Assembly (NCBI RefSeq): GCF_008704655.1
Contig: NZ_CP023688.1
Coordinates: 1,984,001 to 2,048,000 of the forward strand
Reading direction: 5' to 3'
Origin: Streptomyces rimosus
Lineage (GTDB): Bacteria > Actinomycetota > Actinomycetes > Streptomycetales > Streptomycetaceae
Length of the DNA: 64,000 nucleotides
Shown here one piece after another: positions 52,830-60,839 of this stretch (position 1 is its first letter; each line of letters starts with the position of its first letter). The position numbers and the translations under genes were made by a program. The notes under the pieces were generated by a model. It was given only the letters and a program-made list of their open reading frames with translations, ran no database searches and was not told where the DNA came from.

Positions 52830-53267
52830 CCCGCCCGCAGCCGGACCACCGCCGGGTCCCCCGCGTCCGCCGCCGCTTCGATGCCGGAGGCACAGCGGTC
52901 CTGCCACCACAGGACGGTGGCCACGAGGGCATCGCGGTCGGCCATCCCGTAACCGTCACAAATCAGCCGCATGCGCCGGGCCGCGCCGGTCACATCCGTG
53001 ACGCCCACCCGCGCCCCGGCACCGCCAGATCCCAGCCCAGAAAGGCTGCACGGGTTCCCAGGCCGCGTGCCCGTTCACGTAATCCAGTACGTCACGTCCG
53101 GCCTCGTCCGACCCGAGGTGGCGCGGGGCGCCCGGCCAGCCGTGTCGTTCGAAGTGTCGCAGCAGGTCGCGGACGAACCCGCTGCGCGGTGTCGCCGGGC
53201 GGCGTACCGTGCGTCCCACCCGTACGACCGCGTGCACCGAGCCGCCGGGTAACGGCACCTCACGCAC
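52830..53267 (-). pseudogene. Decayed phosphotransferase gene (frameshifts and internal deletion)
   Basis: Three fragments of one kinase-like family are left in three frames. The start VPLPGGSVHAVVRVGRTVRR to HAAWEPVQPFW is the nucleotide lobe of an APH-type phosphotransferase. Immediately after, another frame gives AAFLGWDLAVPGRGW, the metal-binding D-x-D segment. A third frame gives ARRMRLICDGYGMADRDALV and VLWWQDRCASGIEAAADAGDPAVVRL, the conserved C-terminal tail. The central lobe with the H-G-D-x4-N catalytic loop is missing, so about 90 codons have been deleted. The start (GTG 53267) overlapped the regulator's stop. It is a relic, not a working gene. Its 3' limit is approximate. Confidence 0.72.
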
Positions 53268-56200
53268 CGCCGCCCACCGCCTCACGCACCAGCTCCTCGG
53301 CTGTCATCGCGGTGCCTTCTTCAAAGGCCGTGGTGAAAGCGGTGGCGCTTCCCAGGGCCTCTCGTGTGCGGGCCGTTATGCGGTCCACGTCCCAGCGTTC
53401 GGCGGGTGGCAGTGGGGTGCCGACGGCTGCGCGGGTGGCGGTGGCGTGACCCAGGAGGCGGGCGGCGTGGGTGGGGTGGCCGGCCAGGGAACGGGCGCCG
53501 GCCAGGCCCTCCAGGGCGAGGGCGAGCGCGCGTGGGTCGCCGGTGGCGCTGGCCGCCTCGTAGCCGTCGAGGTGGAGGCGGCGGGCCGTATCGGCGTCGC
53601 CGCGCAGTTCGGCGGTGAAGCCCAGTTCCGCCAGGATCAGGGCCGTACCGGGGTCGCCGTCCCGGCTGCGGCACCACTCCAGCCAGCGCGCGTGGTGCCG
53701 TTCGGCATCGTCGAGGCGGCCCGCGCGCCGGGCGCCGATGCCGAGGCCGGTCTCGGCGAACATCTCGCCGCGCCGGTGCGACTGCTCGGCGGCCAGCCGC
53801 AGCCCCCGTTCGTGGTGTTCGCGCGCCGCCTCCAGGTCGCCGGTCAGGAGGGCGATACGGCCGAGGCCGGAGTGTTTGTACGACGCCTGGATCCACAGGC
53901 CCAGTTCCTCGGCGCCGCACAGGCCGTCCCGGTGCAGGCGGGCGGCGCGCTCGTAGTCGCCGCTGATCTCCGCCAGCGTCCCGAGCGCTTCCGCCGCCTG
54001 CAATTGGCCCCACCGGTCGCCCAGTTCCCGGAAGAGGTCCGCGCTCTCCTCGGCGTCCCGCTGACGCGTCGCAGTCCCCTCGCGTACGGCATCGGGGGCC
54101 GCGTACTGCCCCTGGGCGCGGCTGCTGAGAACGGCTGCCGTACCCCAGCGGTCGCCGAGCGCCCGGAAGGCCGCCAGCGCGCGCGACAGCCGTTCGCGGG
54201 CCACTGCCGGGTCGCCCAGTCCGACCTGGGCGTAGGTCAGGAACCACAGGGCCCAGGCGTGGTCCGCCGGTGTCCTGTCCCCCGCACCGGGGTCCGGCTC
54301 GTCCCCGTACTGCTTCAGTACGGCATCGGCCCGCGCCACCGGATCGGTGTCGCCGCCTGCCAGCGAGGCCATACCGACCTGCCAGACCATGGCCCGCAGC
54401 CGCAGCCCGTCGGGCACGCAGGAGGAGGCGGCCGCGTCCAGCGCCATCGCCAGCGCGCGACCCGCCTCGCCGAGGCGGCCGCGCAGGAACCAGTACCAGG
54501 ACAGGGCGTTGACCAGGCGCAGCGCGCGCTCCGCCGCGCCCTCCTGGACCGCGCTGTCCAGGGCCGTACGCAGGTTGGCGGTCTCCGCGTCGAGCCGCGC
54601 CAGCCATTCGCGTTGTCTCTCCCCGTACAGGAAGGGTTCCGCGCGTTCGGCCAGTGAGGTGTGGTGGACGCTGTGGCGCCGCCGTACCGTCTCCCACTCG
54701 CCCGCCTCGCGGAGCCGTTCCAGGCAGTACGCGGCCACCGACTCCAGCAGGCGGTAGCGCGGGCCGTACGGGCCCTCCGCAACCACCACCAGGGAGCGGT
54801 CCACCAGCCGCGCCAGCACGGCCGCCACCTCCCCTGACCGTACGCCGCCGCCCGCGCACACCTCCTCGGCCGCCCGGAGCGTGCAGCCGTCGGCGTGCGC
54901 GGCGAGCCGCCGCAGTACGGTCCGCTCGTCGGCGGTCAGCAACTCCCAGCTCCAGTCGATCATCGCGCGCAGGGTCTGCTGGCGCGGCGGCGCGCCGCGG
55001 CGGCCCGCGCCCAGCAGCCGGAACCGGTCGTCCAGCCGCGCGCTCAGCTCCCGCACGCCGAGGGCCCGTACGCGGGTCGCGGCCAGTTCCAGCGCCAGGG
55101 GGATGCCGTCGAGGCGACGGCAGATGTCCGCGACGGCCGCCGCGCTGCTCTCCACCGGCGAGTCCAGCCCGTCCGAGAAGTTCGGCGAGTCCGGCCCGCC
55201 CAACCCGTTCAGCCCGTCCACCCCTTCCAGCGCGAAGCCAGGCGCAGTGGCTGCCGCGCGCGCCACGAAGAGGGCGACGGCGTCGGCCTGTTCCAGGGGC
55301 GGCACCGGCAGGACCCGCTCACCGGCCAGCCCGAGCAGTTCTTGGCTGGTCGCCAGCACCCGCAGGCCGGGAGCGACTGCCAGCAGGGCCGCCGTGACCT
55401 CGGCGACCGCGTCGACGACGTGCTCACAGTTGTCGAGCAGCAGGAGCAGCCGCTTGTCGCGCACCGCGCCCGCCAGACGCTCGCCCACCGGGGCGGAGGC
55501 CGCGCCTTCGCGTACGCCCAGCACCGCGAGCACCGCTTCGGCCACTTCGGCGGCCGTGCACGACACCGTACGGTGCCCGTCCGCGCCGCCCGGCCGCCCC
55601 AGCGCCGCCAGCTCCACCAGCAGAACGCCGTCCGGGAACCGGGTGGAGTCGTCCACGAGCCGCTGCGCGGCCTCCAGCGCCAGCCGCGTCTTGCCGACCC
55701 CGCCGGGCCCGGTCAGCGTCACCAACCGGCCCGCCTCCAGGAGCGCGCGGACGTCACGCACCGCGGCGTCCCGCCCGACGAGTTCGGTGAGGGAGGCGGG
55801 GAGGTTGGTGCGGGGCGGAGCGGCGGAGCGGGCCGGAGGGCGGTGTTCCGCCTCACCCTCCCCGCGGCTCACGCCCGCCAGCCGAGGGTCCTGTTCCAAT
55901 ATCGCCTGGTGGAGGGCCGTCAGCTCGGGCCCGGGATCGACGCCCAGTTCCTCCGCCAGCCGCTCGCGCAGGGCGGCGTACGCCGCCAGGGCCTCGCTCT
56001 GCCGCCCCGCGCCGTACAGGGCGCGCAGGTGCAGCGCGCACAATCGTTCGCGCAGCGGGTGGCGGGCCACCAGCTCGGCCAGTTCGCCGGCCAGCGGGCC
56101 GTGCTCGCCCAGCTCCAGCCGGGCCGCGGCCTGTGCCTCCAGGGCCGTCAGCCGCTGCTCCTCCAGGCGGTCGGCCGCGGCCCGCGCGAAGGGTTCGTCC

Positions 56201-56625
56201 TCGAACCCGGCGAAGGCCGGGCCACGCCACAGGCCCAGCGCCTCGGTGAGCAGCGCGGCGCGCTCCCCCGGGTCCTGGTTCTCGTACGCGCGGGCCGTCA
56301 GCGCGGCGAACCGGCCCGCGTCCACCGCGTCGTCGGCGGCGTCCAGCTGGTAGCCGGGCGGACGGGCGGCGACCAGCGCACGGCCGCCCGGCCCGGCCGC
56401 CTCCAGAGCGCGGCGCAGCTGTGAAACCTTGGCCTGAAGGGCGCCGGTGGGGTTGGCCGGCAGCCGCTCGTCCCACAGGGCGTCGATGAGCCGGGCGGCG
56501 CCGACGGGCCGCCCCTGGTGGGCGAGCAGCGCGGCCAGAAGGGCCCGTACTTTCCGTTCGGGTACCCGTACGGGCCGTCCGTCCGCCGCCCACACTTCCA
56601 CCGGCCCGAGCACGCCGAATCGCAT
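53260..56625 (-). CDS. AfsR/SARP-type regulator: BTAD, NB-ARC ATPase and TPR
   Basis: 1121 residues. Residues 1-90 are an OmpR-like DNA-binding domain (VRALLAALLAHQGRPVG...IDALWDERLPANPTGALQ), residues about 95-240 the bacterial transcriptional activation domain, and the ATPase has Walker A GPGGVGKT at about 306-313 and LLLLDNCEHVVDAVAEV for Walker B. The C-terminal 400 residues are TPR-like helices. Members activate pathway-specific or global secondary metabolism genes. The ATG has no ribosome binding site, but TACCGT lies six bases upstream (56632-56637 on the other strand), suggesting a leaderless mRNA. Its stop overlaps the start of the pseudogene. Confidence 0.93.
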   Translation of the reverse strand: MRFGVLGPVEVWAADGRPVRVPERKVRALLAALLAHQGRPVGAARLIDALWDERLPANPTGALQAKVSQLRRALEAAGPGGRALVAARPPGYQLDAADDAVDAGRFAALTARAYENQDPGERAALLTEALGLWRGPAFAGFEDEPFARAAADRLEEQRLTALEAQAAARLELGEHGPLAGELAELVARHPLRERLCALHLRALYGAGRQSEALAAYAALRERLAEELGVDPGPELTALHQAILEQDPRLAGVSRGEGEAEHRPPARSAAPPRTNLPASLTELVGRDAAVRDVRALLEAGRLVTLTGPGGVGKTRLALEAAQRLVDDSTRFPDGVLLVELAALGRPGGADGHRTVSCTAAEVAEAVLAVLGVREGAASAPVGERLAGAVRDKRLLLLLDNCEHVVDAVAEVTAALLAVAPGLRVLATSQELLGLAGERVLPVPPLEQADAVALFVARAAATAPGFALEGVDGLNGLGGPDSPNFSDGLDSPVESSAAAVADICRRLDGIPLALELAATRVRALGVRELSARLDDRFRLLGAGRRGAPPRQQTLRAMIDWSWELLTADERTVLRRLAAHADGCTLRAAEEVCAGGGVRSGEVAAVLARLVDRSLVVVAEGPYGPRYRLLESVAAYCLERLREAGEWETVRRRHSVHHTSLAERAEPFLYGERQREWLARLDAETANLRTALDSAVQEGAAERALRLVNALSWYWFLRGRLGEAGRALAMALDAAASSCVPDGLRLRAMVWQVGMASLAGGDTDPVARADAVLKQYGDEPDPGAGDRTPADHAWALWFLTYAQVGLGDPAVARERLSRALAAFRALGDRWGTAAVLSSRAQGQYAAPDAVREGTATRQRDAEESADLFRELGDRWGQLQAAEALGTLAEISGDYERAARLHRDGLCGAEELGLWIQASYKHSGLGRIALLTGDLEAAREHHERGLRLAAEQSHRRGEMFAETGLGIGARRAGRLDDAERHHARWLEWCRSRDGDPGTALILAELGFTAELRGDADTARRLHLDGYEAASATGDPRALALALEGLAGARSLAGHPTHAARLLGHATATRAAVGTPLPPAERWDVDRITARTREALGSATAFTTAFEEGTAMTAEELVREAVGGGA

Positions 56626-56637
56626 GCCGCAACGGTA
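56626..56637 (-). promoter_or_regulatory. Probable leaderless promoter box of the BTAD regulator
   Basis: On the minus strand TACCGT (56632-56637) is followed by six bases and then the ATG at 56625. This is the TANNNT pattern with the spacing expected for transcription starting at the start codon. No Shine-Dalgarno sequence is present. Confidence 0.45.
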
Positions 56638-56719
56638 CCCGGCCCCTCACCCGCACCGGCCGCCACCTGCGGGGCTGTGGCAGTGGTGGGGTGCCGGCCC
56701 GGTCTGCTACGCCTGTGCC

Positions 56720-56908
56720 ATGGACGACTCCGAAACCCCTCCCGCAACGGAAGCACGTCTCCTGCCCGTCGCTTCCGGGCGGCGCTACGGCCGCGCCCAC
56801 GTCCTGGACGTACTGGAGGAGCGTTTCAGCAGGCCGGTGGCCGAGGAGTGGGAAGTCCTGCGCCACCGAGGAACAGCCGTACAGGCCGCCGCCAAAGCCA
56901 CAGCCTGA
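56720..56908 (+). CDS. Small hypothetical protein divergent from the BTAD regulator
   Basis: 62 residues, with the sequence running MDDSETPPATEARLLPVASG, then RRYGRAHVLDVLEERFS and RPVAEEWEVLRHRGTAVQ. A helix with charged residues covers the centre, with no signal or membrane segment. A TACGCC box six bases upstream may serve a leaderless mRNA. I do not recognise the family. Its conserved-looking start, proline-poor body and place beside the regulator favour a real gene, but it is not proven. Confidence 0.5.
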   Translation: MDDSETPPATEARLLPVASGRRYGRAHVLDVLEERFSRPVAEEWEVLRHRGTAVQAAAKATA

Positions 56909-56913
56909 CCCCC

Positions 56914-58179
56914 TCAAGAAACCGGCCGACTATCCGCCCAAACGTTCTCGAACTCCTCCCGATACGTCTCGAAAAGACCGTGATCCTCCTCCCGGTCCGC
57001 CCCCTGGCGCAGCACCTCGCGCCCGCCGCCGCGCAGGACGAAGACCGGTGACTCCATGCCGCGGCTGCGGCGCAGGTAGGACTGGACGACGGCCACGCCG
57101 TCCGGGCCGTCGCCGTCGACCAGGTAGGCGGTGAAGCGGGGGGTCTCGTCGAAGACCTGGATCTCGAAGGCGCCGGGGTCGCGGAGCCGGGCCCGTACGC
57201 GCCGCATGTGCAGGATGTTCATTTCGATGGAACGGCTCATTTCGCCCTTCTTCAGGCCCAGTTCCCGTTCGCGGCGGCGGACCGCGCTGCTGGCGGGGTT
57301 GAGGAAGAGCAGGCGGACGCGGCAGCCGGACTCGGCGAGGCGGACCATGCGGCGGCCGGAGTAGTTCTGTACGAGGAGGTTGAGGCCGATGCCGATGGCG
57401 TCCAGGCGGCGGGCGCCGCCGAAGAGGTCTTCGGCGGGCAGCTGCCGCTGGAGGCGTACCCGGTCGGTGTGGACGCCGACGACGTCCGCGTACCGGTCGC
57501 CGACCAGGTCCTCCACGGCGTCGATGGGCAGCCGTCCGGCGGTGCGGGTGCCGATGCCGGAGCCGAGGATGTCCAGCAGCCGGGCGGAGGCTCTCTCCGC
57601 CTGGGCGAGGACGGTGCCGGTCAGGGCGCGGTTGCGGGAGACGATGTTGCGGGCCACCTCCAGTTCGTCGAGGGCCAGCTCCACCTCCCTGCGGTCGTCG
57701 AAATACGGCTCGAAGCAGGGCCAGTGCTGCACCATCAGCTCGCGCAGCTGCGGGAGCGTCAGGAAGCTGAGGATGTTGTCGTCGGCGGGGTCGAGCAGGT
57801 AGCCCTTGCGGCGGCTGACCTCGCGGACCGCCACGGCGCGCTGGACCCACTCCTGGCCGGTGGGCCCGGCGGCGGCGATGACCCACTCGTCGCCGTGCAC
57901 CGGCTCGTAGACGGGGCACAGCACCGCCGCCACGACGGCCCGCAGCCGCTGTTCGACGATGTTCAGCCAGATGTAGGCGCGCCCGGCCCGCCGCGCGCGC
58001 GTGCGCACCTCGCTCCACGCCTCGGCGCCCCAGTCCAGCTCCGCGCCGATCTCCATCGGCCGGGCCAGGGACACCGCCCCGGGCGGGACGTCGGCGGAGC
58101 CGCCGTCGGGTCCCTCATGACCGTCCTGGCCGTCATGGCCATCGTCACCAGGGGGCAACTCCAGCCCGCCCGAGCTCAC
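56914..58179 (-). CDS. SAV2148-family HEPN-domain protein
   Basis: 421 residues from the GTG at 58179, with GGAAGG upstream; a few codons further upstream are also possible. After a Gly/Asp-rich N-terminal stretch (DDGHDGQDGHEGPDGG) comes a helical region, AYIWLNIVEQRLRAVVAAVLC, that fits a HEPN-like fold. The C-terminal half, with LLVQNYSGRRMVRLAESGCRVRLLFLNP, then VQSYLRRSRGMESPVFVLRG, resembles a phospholipase-D-like fold. HEPN proteins can be RNases, but the diagnostic R-x(4-6)-H motif was not located with certainty. It is known in streptomycetes as a conserved protein of unknown role. Confidence 0.75.
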   Translation of the reverse strand: MSSGGLELPPGDDGHDGQDGHEGPDGGSADVPPGAVSLARPMEIGAELDWGAEAWSEVRTRARRAGRAYIWLNIVEQRLRAVVAAVLCPVYEPVHGDEWVIAAAGPTGQEWVQRAVAVREVSRRKGYLLDPADDNILSFLTLPQLRELMVQHWPCFEPYFDDRREVELALDELEVARNIVSRNRALTGTVLAQAERASARLLDILGSGIGTRTAGRLPIDAVEDLVGDRYADVVGVHTDRVRLQRQLPAEDLFGGARRLDAIGIGLNLLVQNYSGRRMVRLAESGCRVRLLFLNPASSAVRRRERELGLKKGEMSRSIEMNILHMRRVRARLRDPGAFEIQVFDETPRFTAYLVDGDGPDGVAVVQSYLRRSRGMESPVFVLRGGGREVLRQGADREEDHGLFETYREEFENVWADSRPVS

Positions 58180-58281
58180 CCGCACACCGCCTTCCGAACC
58201 CCCGTGCCAACGATCAAGGCAGACTACTGCGGGTCCGGGAGGCGGTGCAGCAGGATGGATCGAGTCCGGCGTCAACTCCCC

Positions 58282-59661
58282 TTATTCGACGTGACCGTTG
58301 TGTCCGGAAAGCTCGGGCGGAGTGAGCGGATTCATAGCGGTCACGTCGCGCGGGGCGAGCTGGAAGCCCTGCCAGTGGACGGGCATGGGCTCCTGGTCCT
58401 CGTCCCGGGCGATGTGGTGGTAGCCGATGTTGACCCACGCGATGGGGTGGCGGAGCGGCTGGCCGTTGACCCATCGGTCGACGCTGCTGCCCGCGCCGGT
58501 GCCGCAGTTCGCCAGGTTGTTGCTGGCGAACTGTTCGCATTTGTTGTACTCGGTGAAGTACACGTCGTGCCGGGTGAAGGCACGCCCGGTGTACTTGCTG
58601 GAGCGGCCGGGGACGATCTCGTACGACCGGGGGTGGCCGTCCTTGTTCTTGCCGACGTTGCTGACCACCCGCCACCAGCGGGTCGGCCCGGCGTCGCCCG
58701 CCAGCTCCTTGGCCACCGGGGTGCGGACCGTCTTCGTCCTGGGAGCCTGCCCGGCGCCGCCCGGGGTGGTCGTCGAGTCGAACTGCTCGACGCGGTTGGC
58801 CGACGAGCCGTCCAGGCCGAAGTTCAGGCGCCAGAAGACGTTGTGGCTGTGGCTGGTGGCGTAGTCCTTGGCGCCCTTGCCGATCGGCCAGCCGCGGCCG
58901 TCGCCCGCGTCGTAGTCGGCGGGCGAGAGCGTGCCGGTGGCGCCGACCTGCATGTTCATCGTGCCGTCGGCGGAGAAGCGCCACTCGACGATGTATTCGT
59001 ACCAGCCGGTCTTGTTGACCGTGTAGACGAGCAGGTCCTTGCCCTGGACCTGCTGGATCTTGGTGGTCTCGCCGGGGTAGCGGCCCAGGCGGTAGGCGTG
59101 GCCGCGGGCGCGGGTGGTGACGCACAGGCCGTTGACGTAGGGGTGCTGCGGGTCCCAGGCGCCCGGCACCTTGACCGCCTTGATGGTGCCGCCCGGACAC
59201 TCGCCCGGGTCCAGCGTCTGCAGGCCCTGCGCGAAGCTCTGACCGGTGAGGTCGTCGTACTCGTTGCCGCCGTCGTCGTACGGGACGTGGATCTGGGCCA
59301 GCTTCGCGGTGGTCAGCACCTGGATGGGCCGGGGCTCGCCCTTGGGCTGGTACGAGACGTTGTCCAGGACCAGCCCGGCGTTGGCCTCGTAGTGCCAGCA
59401 CATGCGCCAAGTGGTGCCGCCTTCGAGGGTCTGCGTGATGCTGTACGGGGTACTGCACCCTGCGGCGGTGGGGGCGGGGGCCGCCGGCGCGGCCTGGGCG
59501 GCGGCCGGTCCGGCCGTCAGTGCCGCCGTGCCGAGCAGCAGCGGCGCGGCGAGCAGCGCGGTGCGCCGGGCGCGGGCCCGGCGGGCCGGGGCCGGGGTAC
59601 GGACAGGGACACGGGCGGGTCCGTGGTGGACGCGGGCACGGCGGAAGGATCTTTCGTGCAT
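58282..59661 (-). CDS. Secreted copper amine oxidase-like catalytic domain protein
   Basis: 459 residues. A long basic N-terminus is followed by a secretion signal (LLAAPLLLGTAALTAGPAAAQA). The rest matches the catalytic C-terminal beta-sandwich of copper amine oxidases: H271-x-H273 in TSHSHNVFWRLNFGLDG are copper ligands and the late histidines are H415/H416 in NIGYHHIARDEDQEPMPVHW, followed by GFQLAPRDVTAMNPL. The place of the TPQ-forming tyrosine is GWYEYIVEW (Y221), where the consensus N-Y-D/E has Trp before Tyr. The N-terminal domains are missing but appear in the gene just upstream (59801). The ATG at 59661 has AGGAG upstream. Confidence 0.78.
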   Translation of the reverse strand: MHERSFRRARVHHGPARVPVRTPAPARRARARRTALLAAPLLLGTAALTAGPAAAQAAPAAPAPTAAGCSTPYSITQTLEGGTTWRMCWHYEANAGLVLDNVSYQPKGEPRPIQVLTTAKLAQIHVPYDDGGNEYDDLTGQSFAQGLQTLDPGECPGGTIKAVKVPGAWDPQHPYVNGLCVTTRARGHAYRLGRYPGETTKIQQVQGKDLLVYTVNKTGWYEYIVEWRFSADGTMNMQVGATGTLSPADYDAGDGRGWPIGKGAKDYATSHSHNVFWRLNFGLDGSSANRVEQFDSTTTPGGAGQAPRTKTVRTPVAKELAGDAGPTRWWRVVSNVGKNKDGHPRSYEIVPGRSSKYTGRAFTRHDVYFTEYNKCEQFASNNLANCGTGAGSSVDRWVNGQPLRHPIAWVNIGYHHIARDEDQEPMPVHWQGFQLAPRDVTAMNPLTPPELSGHNGHVE

Positions 59662-59800
59662 GGAAACGCTCCTGTACGACGGTGAGACGGAAGCCGCGGA
59701 GGCTTGCGAGTACGCGGGTGCGGGATGCTGCACGGTTGCTGCCGGGCGGCCGCACGGCCGGGCCGGGCGGGGGCGCCGGGCCGGCGCTCTCCCGGTCGGC

Positions 59801-60601
59801 TCAGTCCAGCCGGCCGACCGTGCGCGCGCTCAGGTCGATCACGTAGCGCCGGGTGTCGATCCACTGGCCGTTGCGCACCTTGGTGAAGAGCCGCACGCAG
59901 CGGTGCTGCCCACAGGCGCGCAGCTTTTCCGGAGCCGGTCCTTCCGCCGCTCCGCGGTAGACGAAGCCGGTCACGGCCAGCTGGCCGGGGCCGGTGAGGT
60001 CCTTTCCGGTGGCGTGCTTGTAGTCCTTCCGCAGACCCTCCCCCTCGGGCGCGGCGATCAGCAGGCCGGCCGCCTCCTCGCTCTCCGCCCGGTCGGGCGG
60101 CGGCTGCACACCGTGCCGGCTGTCGGTCTTCTCGACCTTCCCGGTGGTGAGGTTGACGGTCTTGGTCACATACGCCTCGGACCGGTAGTCGTAGAACGAC
60201 ACGTTCGCCCGGCGCGGCGCGTCGGCGCGGCCGGTCTCCTCCGGGCCCAGCTCGGCCAGATCGGTGGTCAGCCGCTCGGGCCCGCGTCTGCCCCGTACGT
60301 CCTCGGCCGCGCCGCGGAACGCCGGAGGCGCCGCCAGGGCCTGCGCCCGCGCGATCTCGTCGTCCGTGAGCGGATCCCGGCCGACTCCCTCGCGTCCCTC
60401 GGCGGGGGCGCGCTCGACGGCCCCCGGCCGCACCTGGCCCGTTGGCGACCCGGGGCCCGCCGCCGCGGCGGCCCGGCTCCCCCCGCCGGCCGCCCCCGCG
60501 TCCCCGGGCAGGGTCACCGCGGCCAGCGCGGCGGTACCCGCCAGCGCCACGGCCGCGCCCGCCACCACCTTGCCCAGGTGACGGCGCATCATGTTGCGCA
60601 C
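59801..60601 (-). CDS. Secreted protein resembling the N-domains of copper amine oxidase
   Basis: 266 residues from a GTG (60601) with AGGGGGG upstream. The signal is VVAGAAVALAGTAALAA after RRHLGK. The mature part has PLTDDEIARAQALA, then FYDYRSEAYVTKTVNLTTGKV and EEAAGLLIAAPEGEGLR with GVQPPPD, which follow the N2/N3 domains that precede the catalytic domain in copper amine oxidases. It lies 139 bases upstream of the gene for the catalytic domain (58282-59661) in the same direction. So one enzyme seems to be made as two secreted proteins. Homology is at the level of pattern only. Confidence 0.7.
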   Translation of the reverse strand: MRNMMRRHLGKVVAGAAVALAGTAALAAVTLPGDAGAAGGGSRAAAAAGPGSPTGQVRPGAVERAPAEGREGVGRDPLTDDEIARAQALAAPPAFRGAAEDVRGRRGPERLTTDLAELGPEETGRADAPRRANVSFYDYRSEAYVTKTVNLTTGKVEKTDSRHGVQPPPDRAESEEAAGLLIAAPEGEGLRKDYKHATGKDLTGPGQLAVTGFVYRGAAEGPAPEKLRACGQHRCVRLFTKVRNGQWIDTRRYVIDLSARTVGRLD

Positions 60602-60839
60602 TGTTCCCCCCTGCTGCCTCATGGTGCTCGGCACACATCGGTCGTCCTGTACGACGATCCGACTTCACCGCGGGTTGCCCGCCTTTCGGCGCAGATCGCG
60701 CGAAAAACCAGCCGAATTGGGCAGGTTGAAACAGGAGACGAGCGCAGCACCGTACGCAGCAATCGAACACGGCGACGCACGACCGACGTGATGCCTCCAG
60801 GCGTCGCGACGCCCATCGAGGAAGTGGAAGAGTCGACGC

